From Bolinopsis microptera (taxonomy: Eukaryota; Ctenophora; Tentaculata; Lobata; Bolinopsidae): a stretch of 64,000 bases of DNA. Location of the stretch: positions 20,150 to 84,149 of the forward strand of contig NW_026971779.1 in the NCBI RefSeq assembly GCF_026151205.1. Direction: 5' to 3'. A program made the position numbers and the translations under genes. The notes beneath the pieces were generated by a model. It was not told the origin of the DNA, searched no databases, and saw nothing but the letters and a program-made list of their open reading frames with translations. The stretch's first letter is position 1, and each line of letters opens with the position of its first letter. Positions 1 to 9,000 of the stretch are shown here, in pieces.

Positions 1-1891
1 GGGCAGAGACGAGCCGACAAGATGACGAACAAACTTTATACAATTAGACACACATAGAGACATAGTACTCACAGTTTACTCACGGTGTATATAATATACA
101 TGTTGAATACATGTTGTATACATGCTGTATACATCGTGTATACAAACTACTGAGTGTATACTGGATACCATGTAACAGTATATTAACTGTGGTTACTACA
201 AGTATCATGCAGTGTATGGATAAAAACTTTATTTTTATTCCCTTAGAAAAGCTCATGTTGCTGAATGCTCTATTAGACTGCATATTAATAGATTCTTAAC
301 GTGATTCTTGTGAATGATCCTACCTCGCACTTAATTATCAATAACACTAACATTCTTAATGATCAACTCATATTGACGTCAGTGTCAGTCTGTTTCTTTA
401 TATTGATTAGTAAACTTTGTAAAATAAAGTAAAGCAGAAGTGCAAACCGTGCTTTGTTTCCCGACATCACGTGATAAGATCATAGTTTAGTTAGATATAA
501 TCACCTGTTATGTGTTCTCACTACTAATACTACTACTACTATTCTCACTGATAAATGGAACACACTATCTTGACTAAATTATTCAAATGAGTCGCGTTCA
601 AAACTTATGTAGTTGTCATAGAGTGAAATGTTATTTATTATTATTATTATAAAGTAAGTGAAATGTTATTTAAAGATTAACAGATGAAATCAAGCTAAAG
701 GGACGTGACAGCACGACAGATTGCTTTTATCGCTATCAATGTTTTGTGTGCATGAATTTTATCATTATTAGCACCAATCAAGATTCACGTGTTGAAAATT
801 ATTTTATTTTGTGTGAAATATTTTCTTTTTTGCTTTAAAATTAAGTTCACAAGCTTTGGAATAAAAGCAACAGAGAATTCAGTGATTTCCGTTCTAATCA
901 ACAAATAACTTGGTTTCGTATGTCTTCATGATTGTCGAAACTATGATCGAAAGATTGAATAACTCGGAGTTTCATTTCCGTGAAGCCGATCCTATTATAG
1001 GATAGAAGTAGAAATTTAAACGTGTTTATAGCATTGTATGTACAGATAAACTGTATGTTTGCACAGGAGGTGACCGGGACATGATTTCAGGCCTGACCGG
1101 GACCGGGACCGGGATACAAAATGTGACTTGACCGGGACCGGGACCGGGACCGGGACTGAGATTATCAATTTACCGGGCCTGACCGGGACCGGGACCGGGA
1201 TGAAAAATGTGAATTGACCGGGACCGGGACCGGGACCAAGAACCCTGAATTAACCGGGACCGGGACCGGGATGAAAAATGTGACTTGACTGGGACCGGGA
1301 CCGGGATAGCTCAAAATTGCCAATCACGGTACCGGGATTCCCGGAACCGGGAATCCCGGTCACCTCCTGTGTTTGCAAATATCATCTTACAATACATATT
1401 AATTACAGTCTTTAACCACTAAACTGTTATTGGTAATGAACTGGTATAACAGTATACCAGTTAAATGTATCTGTGCAATAGGTCGGACTATTTGTTGAGC
1501 TTATTTTTCGCTTTCACATTAAAATTTAAAATGGTAGGTGTATTGTGCAGCAAGTAAAATCCCCCATTATTTATTATACGTTCAATATCCATAGCGCTGT
1601 TGACAGAAAACTTATAATCGCACACTTGACTCACTATCTCACAGAATACACACGACAAAACAGCTTTATTGCTGAATATTTCATTTATATAATACTTTAC
1701 TTTTGTTCACAAGTTTTGTTTTTTAAATCAATTGTTTTAAAACAAAATTTCAACAAAAAATCTTTTTATAAAAAAATGTTTTATTCAAAAATTTAATCTT
1801 TCGACGAAAGTATGTATATTTGAATCCACCAATGCAAATGCAAGCTGTACTTGTGGACTAAGAATAAAGCAACAACAATGAAACCTCGCAG
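1..1891. other. AT-rich non-coding sequence upstream of the first CPT1 exon
   Basis: I find no exon with recognisable protein similarity here. The stretch is AT-rich and accurate-looking. It has an imperfect run of TGTATACATG-like words at about 95-175, a short TTA/TTATTA microsatellite at about 630-650, and the ACCGGG-rich element described separately. Earlier CPT1 exons (N-terminal regulatory and membrane part) are expected further upstream. I looked for them here and did not recognise any, so this is probably intron, possibly with intergenic DNA. Confidence 0.5.
1062..1371. mobile_element. Small non-autonomous TIR element filled with ACCGGG repeats
   Basis: The ends are perfect 18-bp inverted repeats: CACAGGAGGTGACCGGGA at 1062-1079 and its reverse complement at 1354-1371. 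TTTG lies directly outside both ends (1058-1061 and 1372-1375), a candidate target-site duplication; it can be read as TTTGCA if the terminal CA is shared. The interior has about twenty ACCGGG hexamers in short runs, separated by a linker of the form AAAATGTGA(A/C)TTGAC that occurs three times (near 1116, 1202, 1272). Next to the right end is a perfect hairpin with 14-bp arms (1331-1344 and 1347-1360). There is no coding capacity, so it would need a transposase supplied elsewhere. The family is not recognised. The GC-rich composition contrasts sharply with the flanks. Confidence 0.7.
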
Positions 1892-2024
1892 GAAATTGTC
1901 GATAGGAGTAAAAGCCTGGATGATGACTTGTAAGATTATAATGGGAAAGCGTCCTAAACTGATGTCATTACAGAACTGCATGCCAAGTCTACCCGTACCT
2001 TCTGTAGCGGATACCATGAAACGG
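1892..2024 (+). CDS. CPT1: Carnitine O-palmitoyltransferase 1, internal exon (first seen)
   Basis: CPT1 sits in the outer mitochondrial membrane and transfers long-chain acyl groups from CoA to carnitine, the controlling step of mitochondrial fatty-acid oxidation. This exon reads KLSIGVKAWMMTCKIIMGKR, then PKLMSLQNCMPSLPVPSVAD and TMKR. It matches the CPT1 segment after the membrane anchor, with the characteristic LPxLPVPSV stretch that leads into the acyltransferase domain. The exon starts after an AG at 1890-1891, the first base completing a split codon, and ends in phase 0 at the donor GTGAGT (2025). The reading frame is also open upstream to 1824, so the acceptor is the best-fitting choice by alignment rather than proven. 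Orthology to CPT1 rather than another carnitine/choline acyltransferase rests on this exon and the next two. Confidence in the family is high. Confidence 0.88.
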
Positions 2025-3665
2025 GTGAGTGATTCTTTATTTTAATTTGGTTAATTAATTGTTAAATACATAGATGTGGGGAGGGGAGGCATATTTGTTT
2101 ACGAAAGGTAATTACGTGTTCGGCAGGGTTTAGAGATGATGCCCTTTTGGTAACGTTACACGTGTGTTATGGAACGCTTTTTTCACAAGTAGAAGCAATA
2201 CCAAAACCATGTCCTGTGATGCCAGTTTAAATTTACCTACGTTCCCGTTCTTTCACATGTCGTGCTACTTCTACATTTTCAACCATGAATAGTAACAAAT
2301 TGCTTCTACATATTTATTGTATATTGCTTCTACTTGTGAAAAACACACGTGTAACGTTACCAAAATAGGCATCTGAACCCTGGCCTGGCGAGCACGCAAT
2401 TAAAGTAAACAATTATACCTCACCGGAATCCACATCTATTAATTGGGTTTAATCGGGAATGTGTTTTTAAATGATTAAGAACAATACACAGCCTACCTAT
2501 TCCTAACTTCAATAAGAAAGGACTCAGTTGTTATTTATTGATAACAGTACCAATAAGCATCACGAGCTTTTGTATTTAAGCTGGGTAAAACTTGACGCTG
2601 AGTATGTGACCGCACCCGGTCAAATACCAATCGTCAGTTGTTCACATAATATAAGTGTGTGATATAGTTAATGTGGCCAGGTGCCACATACCAGTGCTGT
2701 ACGTGTATTTCTGGAATAATCTCTGGATATATCACTGTAACGTGAGTGTGATCTCCAAAATAAGATTAGGAAGTATCATTTTCTGATTTCTGGAGTACTC
2801 GGACAGACCAGCGTGTAGCTAGCTCTGAAATTGAATGGTAGTCACAGGATGGCACAGGGTGTCTGACGTTGTTGGAGTGTTGCCCATTAAATTAGTAAAT
2901 TAGCTGTCAGCCGTTGCCAAGTTGACGATATGTCCGTTTTATTACGCGTTACTATCAGCGTACATATTCTGTCTGGTAAATCAGTGTAACCATTAGGAAC
3001 AATATAGAACACTGTAGAAGGAGGCGGTGGTAATAAACACGCTATAAAGCTGCATGAGATGCCAGCTAACAGTTTGCTAACAGCGTGACCGTGCTTTTAA
3101 TTGCATGCACCGCTTTAAAAGGGATAATATTGGGCTGCTCTTCTTTTAAATATTATAGCTCGTGACTCTAAAGAATGTATAAGAATGTTTCAACAACTGT
3201 AGTTTACATTTTATGCTGTAGTTATTTAGGCGGAATGCACTGTACCGAATAGTCGATGTGGAATTCAAAACATCACATATCTCCAAACATTTGCTTCCAT
3301 TGGCATTATTCTCCAAATCGACCACTTATTTTTGTTTTGAAGTGAGTTCATAAGTAGGAGGATGTATACGGAAACAATTATTAATTTACTACTAATGTCC
3401 CACTTCACAACCGTCATTTGTTGTCCAAATATATTATTGTTAAATTGGGCACTAAAATTCTTATTCCTTGGCCAATTTTTATTTTTTCATGCTGATTTGA
3501 AAAGCATAAAAGCATTTGACCTAGTCAAAAAAGTTTCAGTTGTATATATTTTACGGTTTTTGCGGAAAGTCGTGTTAAAGTTGATGCCGTGGTGTCAGTA
3601 AAATGGCACGGATAAACATATATCGTCTCGCTTTATATATAGTAAGATAAAGATTATAATTGCAG
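2025..3665 (+). other. CPT1 intron, 1.64 kb, carrying a fold-back element
   Basis: The sequence runs from donor GTGAGT to an acceptor ending TAATTGCAG. The flanking exons join in phase 0 between R and Y with no residue missing relative to the family, so no exon is hidden here. Apart from the fold-back element at 2071-2438, I see only unique AT-rich DNA. An open frame of 79 codons at 3362-3601 has no recognisable features and is treated as chance. Confidence 0.75.
2071..2438. mobile_element. Fold-back (MITE-like) element in CPT1 intron
   Basis: The two halves are long imperfect inverted repeats of each other. TAGATGTGG at 2071 is mirrored by CCACATCTA ending at 2438. Further in, TTGTTTAC, then AATTACGTGTTCGGCAGG, then GGTAACGTTACACGTGTG and CACAAGTAGAAGC on the left all have reverse-complement partners on the right (about 2325-2415). 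The paired arms are roughly 130 bp, around a non-paired centre of about 120 bp. The outermost bases TA...TA fit a TA target as used by Tc1/mariner-type elements, but no autonomous source is visible. It is non-coding. It could also be an old inverted duplication, but the terminal symmetry favours a transposed element. Confidence 0.6.
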
Positions 3666-3803
3666 TATCTGTTGACTGTTCGACCGTTTGTGAACGACGA
3701 GGAATACACAAGACTCCAAAACTTAGCTGAAGAGTTTAAGAATGGTCTTGGTAAACGATTGCAGAGATACCTGTGGGTCAAGAGCTGGTGGTCCTCCAAT
3801 TAT
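3666..3803 (+). CDS. CPT1: Carnitine O-palmitoyltransferase 1, internal exon (second seen)
   Basis: This 46-codon exon begins YLLTVRPFVNDEEYTRLQNL and ends LQRYLWVKSWWSSNY. The S-V-R-P-hydrophobic start, the D/E-E-E-Y pair and the block L-K-SWW-x-x-NY are hallmarks of the start of the carnitine acyltransferase domain in CPT1. Here the second position of SVRP is T, and the block reads VKSWWSSNY. Acceptor CAG at 3663-3665 and donor GTAAGT at 3804 give phase 0 at both ends, joining smoothly to the neighbours. The exon is free of frameshifts, so base quality here is good and the gene appears intact in this part. Confidence 0.93.
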
Positions 3804-4304
3804 GTAAGTTCATTTCTCAGATTTGAGAAAATACCCAACACTAAAATTGCTTGAATACCTTCATTTTCTTAAGACATTAACACTACACTAATGGTTTAGA
3901 TTAGCAAATCATGTTTATTGTTTAGGTTTATGAGCTAACTATGCAACTACAAATTTATGCAGACACATTTTGTTATTATTGTAAGTAACGTGTTGTTCTC
4001 GTGTATAATGACATAATTAATTAATAAGATAATTACTGATTTAATGTACTATTTTATAAAGCAAAACATTTGTCAACAGTAAAGTTACTGTTGGGAGCAC
4101 ATTTTCATTTCAATTCGTGTACGATGTACTGATTTCTGTTTACACTTAGAAAGTTGGTCGTACAATCTTCAAACAAATCAGTGTCAAAAATATAAATATC
4201 GTTTTGACAGTGGTATCATATTGACGCCAGATAGTTTCATACCGTTATAATTGCACCGGTAATTACAGCAAACATTACAGAGAACAAATGAAGTTATCCT
4301 GCAG

Positions 4305-4382
4305 GTGAGTGACTGGTGGGAACAGTATGTTTATCTACGTGGCAGATCTCCGCTTATGATAAACAGCAACTACTACTGTTTG
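4305..4382 (+). CDS. CPT1: Carnitine O-palmitoyltransferase 1, internal exon (third seen)
   Basis: The 26 codons read [20 protein letters not shown] then SNYYCL. This is the continuation of SWWxxNY found in CPT1 proteins (SDWWEEYxYLRGRxPxMxNSNYY in the family). Acceptor GCAG at 4301-4304 and donor GTAAGT at 4383 keep phase 0. The next exon should begin with an acidic residue and continue into the catalytic domain. None is seen before the satellite array starts at 5442, nor do I recognise any CPT1 sequence further right, so the gene is either continued across the array or cut off by a misjoin. The catalytic His is not within the window. Confidence 0.93.
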
Positions 4383-4494
4383 GTAAGTACTATGAAACGA
4401 AAGTAGCAGTTCTAACGTAAATATTGATAACTTACAGGAACACGCGGCGTTATTTTTGTAGACAGATTTATTTCTTGCGCGCGGAATAGTTGCC

Positions 4495-4551
4495 ATGACG
4501 TCATGACGTACCTGATAATGCGACGCGCGCGCTCTGCCTGGTCTATATTTA
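4495..4551. promoter_or_regulatory. CRE palindrome next to a CpG-rich patch and a TATA-like word
   Basis: ATGACGTCAT at 4495-4504 is a full consensus CRE/ATF site, immediately followed by a second TGACGT-like half (ATGACGTA). Just downstream is GCGACGCGCGCGC and then CTATATTTA at 4543-4551. In otherwise AT-rich, CpG-poor flanking DNA this cluster resembles an enhancer or internal promoter. CREB/ATF control is plausible for a metabolic gene such as CPT1, but that link is inference. No transcript start is visible. Confidence 0.3.
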
Positions 4552-4756
4552 GTCGCTCCTTCACGTGACATTCCTGCATTAATTGGGTGTTGGCCTCAAA
4601 TCTAACCTGATGAAGATGTAATGTAAATATTCTCGATTATGTTCGATATTTGAAACCAGGACGTCCGTGCTCTGAAATGTACATTTTTCTACCAATCAAG
4701 ATAGATTTCTTACAAAATTAAATTTTACATCGCACATAATCGTGCTCACTGAGCAA

Positions 4757-4838
4757 TGTTCAGTATCCATTAAATAATATGAAATATAGGTTTAACCCCT
4801 TAAACGTATATTTCATATTATTTAATGGATACTGAACA
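4757..4838. repeat. Perfect 32-bp inverted repeat (hairpin)
   Basis: The arm at 4757-4788 (starts TGTTCAGTATCC) is exactly the reverse complement of 4807-4838 (ends GGATACTGAACA), with an 18-base spacer. Part of the spacer, AACCCCTTAA, is itself mirrored just outside the right arm as TTAAGGGGTT. The arms carry no coding frame. It may be a tiny fold-back insertion, the remnant of a MITE, or a strong cruciform-forming site. No convincing target duplication is seen. Confidence 0.8.
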
Positions 4839-5192
4839 TTAAGGGGTTATTGAGAAAGGTTGTGTTATGGAACAAGACTGGTCTTATTTCTTATCGCAAT
4901 TTATCAGTAGGCCATTTAGAACATTTGGCATGAAGTATGAACGTTTCAACGTTAGCTACCTTATCATGTGGTCGCTCTAAGCAGTAAGCTATTACTAAAT
5001 GATCGAAACAGCCATTAGTCATGTTTTATGTAGAATTGTTTTGTGTCAATATGCAAAAAATAGCTCATTTAGCCTAAGTGAGACCAAAGACTCAAAAATG
5101 AAAAACCAAAATATACAAACGTAATATACAAACGTACAAACCTTCCCAGTCACGAGAATTATTTTTATTGAACATTTACTGATAATTATTAC

Positions 5193-5358
5193 GCTACAGT
5201 TTGTGGTATCAATCTTTTCTTTTATCAATATACCCTTTGCTTCTTTTGTGATATCAATCTCTTGTTTTTATCAATTTACACTTTGCTTCTTTTGTGATAT
5301 CAATCTGTTGTTTTTATCAATTTACCCTTTGCTTCTTTTGTGATATCAATCTCTTGTC
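5193..5358 (+). repeat. 46-bp tandem minisatellite, about 3.5 copies
   Basis: The unit contains GCTTCTTTTGTGATATCAAT followed by CT(C/G)TTGTTTTTATCAATTTAC. GCTTCTTTTG recurs at 5239, 5285 and 5331, a spacing of exactly 46 bases, and a more diverged copy lies at about 5193-5238. It abuts the unique leader of the large satellite array. Confidence 0.85.
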
Positions 5359-5441
5359 GTCAGGATGTCCAACCCTACTCGGCACTACACCTCTAGAGAG
5401 CACGTTTCCTTGATTTTTGTAGTGGATTTGTAGTGCTTTTC

Positions 5442-6000
5442 ACCCCTGTAGTGCTTTTATGTTCCGGGGTAGGTGGGACATGTTTTAGTTTTAAAATGGG
5501 TTCTGCCTGTCCCAAACCATCATAAAAATCAAGTTTCGACCTCTCAACCCACTCGGGCCACTCCCAGGGGCCACGCCCATCCCAAAATGACCGAAATCCA
5601 GCTAAATCCAGACTTTAAAATCTTTACCCCTGTAGTGCTTTTATGTTCCGGGGTAGGTGGGACATGTTTTAGTTTCAAAATGGGTTCTGCCTGTCCCAAA
5701 CCATCATAAAAATTAAGTTTCGACCTCTCAACCCACTCGGGCCTCTCCCAGGGGCCACGCCCATCCCAAAATGACCGAAATCCAGCTAAATCCAGACTTT
5801 AAAATCTTTACCCCTGTAGTGCTTTTATGTTCCGGGGTAGGGTGGGACATGTTTTAGTTTCAAAATGGGTTCCAGCCTGTCCCAAACCATCATAAAAATC
5901 AGAGTTTCGACTCTCAACCCACTCGGGCCAACTCCCATGGGCCCACGCCCATCCCAAAATGACCCGAAATCCAGCTAAAATCCAGACTTTAAAATCCTAT
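5442..6000 (+). repeat. Three clean reference monomers at the array edge
   Basis: Units 5442-5625 and 5626-5809 are both 184 bp and nearly identical; the third (5810-6000) already has seven extra bases. They are the best available consensus for the satellite. Each contains a short internal inverted repeat, TGGGACA (5474-5480 in unit 1) with TGTCCCA (5508-5514), plus a second complementary pair, ACCCC (5442-5446) and GGGGT (5466-5470). A partial leader, GTAGTGCTTTTCACCCC, precedes the first full unit (about 5430-5446). Confidence 0.9.
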
Positions 6001-9000
6001 ACCCCTTTAGTGCCTTTTATGTTCCGGGGTAGGTGGGACATGTTTTTAGTTAAAAAAAAGGGTATTTATTCTTGCCCCCCTGTCCACCCCCCCCCCCAAA
6101 ACCCCCTCCATAAAAAATCAAGGGTTTAAGGGACCACCTCTCAACCTACTCGGGCCCACGCCCAAGGGTGCCACGCCCCCAAACCCAAAAATAAATGACG
6201 AAGTCCCAGCTGTAAAATCCAGACACTTTAAAAAATCTTTAAACCCCTGTAAGGTTGCGTTTTTTTAAATTATGTTATCCGGGAGAAAGGGTGTGGAAGA
6301 CCACTGTTTATTTTTTAAGTTAATTTTTAAAAAAAAAATGGGTTCTGCCTGCCCCTTTGTACCCAAAACCCATCCAATAAAAAAGCAAGTTTCCGACCCT
6401 CCCTCAACCCACTCGGGTTGGCCCACTCCCCAGGTGGCCCCACGCCCCAAACCCCCAAAAAATGGAAACCCGGGGAAAAATCCCAGCTAAAATTTCCAGA
6501 CTTTAAAAATCATTTTAACCCCCCTGTAAAGTGCTTTGTGTATGTTTACCGGGGGTCAGGGTGGGGGACATGGTTTTTTAGTTTAAAAATTGGGGAATAT
6601 TTCCTCTGGCCTGTCCCCCAAAAAAACCAATTTAAAAAAAATCCACAAAGTTCCGGAACCTCTCCAACCACCAACTCGGGTCCACCTCCCAGTGGCCCCA
6701 CTCCCCCCCACCCAAAAATGACCGAAAAAATTCCAAGCTAAATCCAGACCCTTAAAAAAATCTTTACCCCTGTATGAGTGCTTATATGTTCCCGGGGTAG
6801 GTGGGAAACCAATGTATTAATTTTCAAAAAAATGGGTATTATTCTGCCTGTCCCCCAAACCAACATAAAAAAAACCAAGTTTTTTCGACCTCTTCCCCAA
6901 AAACATGGCCCACTCGGGGCACAATTCCCCCAGGGGGCCCCACGCCTCCCCCATCCCCCAAATGAGAACCCGAAAATCCCAAGCCTTAAAAATCCCAAGA
7001 ACTTTATTAAAAATCTTTTACCCCTGGAAGAGTGCTTTTTTTGTAGCCTGGGGTAGGTGGGGAACAATATTTTTTTTTGCGTTTTAAAAATGGGTATTTT
7101 CCGGCCCTGTCCCCCAAACCTCATAAAAAATCAATTTACGAACCTCTCTAAACACCCCACTCGGGCACACTCCCAAAGGGCCCCACCGCCACCATCCCCA
7201 AAAAAGACACCGAAATCCCAGCCCTACAAAATCCCAGACTTATAAAAATCTTTAAACCCCTGTAGTGGGCTTTATTTTATGTTGTCCCGGGGGTATAGGT
7301 TGGGGGACCCATTGTTTTTTATGTATTTAGTTTTTTTAAAAATTGGGGTTATTATTTTATTCCTGGCCTGTCCCAAAACCCCCCAATCATAAAAATTAAG
7401 TTTCCGACCCTCTCCAACCCCCCACTCCGGCCCTTCTCCCAGGGGCCCCACGGCCCCATCCCCTTAAATGACCCCGAAATCCAGCTCTAAAAGCCAGAAA
7501 CATTTAAAAATCTTATACCCCTGTAAGTCCTTTTTAAAAGTTCCCCCGGGGGGGTAGGGAGTGGAAAAACCATGTTTTTAAGTTTTAAAAAAAATGGTAC
7601 CCTGCCTGTCATCCCAAAACCATCATAAAACAATCAGTTCCGACCTCCCGCCCTCAACCCACTTCGGGCCACTGTCCCATGGGTGCCCCACGCCCCCCCA
7701 TCCCAAAATTGGAACCGAATTCCAGCTAAAATTCACAGACTTTTAAAATCGTTTACCCCCCCTGTAAAGTGCTATTTTTTAAGTATGTTTACCGGGGTAA
7801 AAGGTTGGACATGGAAATTTTTTAGTTTTAAAAAAATGGGGTTTCTCTGCCACAGTTCCCCCCAAACCACAATAAAAAATCAAGTTTAAAGAAAACCCCT
7901 CTCAACCTCAAAACCCGGCCGGGGGCCACTCCCTAAGGGGGGCCAACGCCCAACCCCCCAAAAAATATGGAACACGAAAAATTCCAGCTAAAATCCCAGA
8001 CCTTTAAAAATCTTTTACCCCCAGAAGTGGGGCTTTATTTAATTTATGTTTATTTCCCCGGGTAGGGTGGGGAAACATGGTTTTGTTTTGAGTTTTAAAA
8101 AAGGGTTTTATCTCTGCCTTGTGTCCCCAAAACCATCCATAAAAAATCAAAGTTTTATATTTCGACCTCTCACACCCAATCGGGGCCCCCCACATCCCAT
8201 GGGGCCCAACGGCCCAACCCAACAAGAAAACCGAAATCCAGCTAAATTCCCCGAACTTTAACAATCCTTTACCCCTGTAAAGTGCCTTTTTTATGTTAAT
8301 ATTCCGGGGTTAAGGTGGGACCAAATGTTTTTAGTTATATTAAAAATGGGGTTTTCTGCCCTGTCCCCCCCCCCCCCACCCCCACACCATCCCATAAAAA
8401 ATCAAAGTTTTTATTCCGCCGACCTCTTCCCCAAACCCACCTCGGGTACCCCACTCCCAGGGCCACCGGCCCCCAAACCCCAAATAATGACCGATAAATC
8501 CAGCCCTTAAATCCAGCTTACAAAAAAACATCTTTTTAACCCCTGTAAAGTTGCTATTTTTATGTCCCCCCCGGGGTGTAGGTGGGGACTGTTTTATTAA
8601 AAAGATTATTTCAAAAATGGGGTTTTCTGCCACGTCCCCCCCCAAACCCATACCCCCATAAAACAATCCAAAGTTTTGATTCGACCGCTCTCAACCCCAA
8701 CTCGGGGGGGGGGGCCCATCCCAGGGGCCCCCCCCCTACGCCCCCCAACCCAAAAGAACCGAAAATCCAGCAAAATCCTAGACTTAAAAAAAATCTTTTA
8801 AACCCCTGTTCAAGAGCCCTTTTAAAAAATGTAACCCGATGGGTAAAAGGTGGGGACATGGTTTTAAGTTTTTTTTTTAAAAATGTTTTGTTGTTTCTCT
8901 GGCCCTGCACCTCCAAATAACCAATCCCAAATAAAAATCAAATTTTCTTCGTCGACCCCTCTTCAAAACACCCACCTTTCGGGGGGGGCCCACTCCCCAA

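Larger units (their letters stand above)
4383..5192. other. Non-coding sequence after the last recognisable CPT1 exon
   Basis: No further CPT1 exon is found. The stretch is presumably intron or, if the assembly is wrong, a contig edge. It holds a short GC/CpG-richer island at about 4440-4570 and a perfect hairpin at 4757-4838, both listed separately. An antisense frame of 78 codons over 4335-4571 covers part of the CPT1 exon and is most likely its shadow. Confidence 0.5.

Noticed and set aside
1545-1796. 83-codon plus-strand frame upstream of CPT1
   Set aside because: AT-driven composition (I, Y, F, K, N), no CPT1 resemblance and no splice signals that would join it to the exon at 1892.
4335-4571. 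Minus-strand 78-codon frame starting MSREGATKYRPGRARASHYQ
   Set aside because: Overlaps a CPT1 exon in antisense and a GC-rich patch; no family resemblance or splice context.
5442-5625. Possible Pol III B-box (GGTCGAAACTTG on the reverse strand of the monomer)
   Set aside because: Lacks the TTCGA core spacing of a true B-box and no A-box is present at a suitable distance, so a tRNA-derived SINE origin is not supported.
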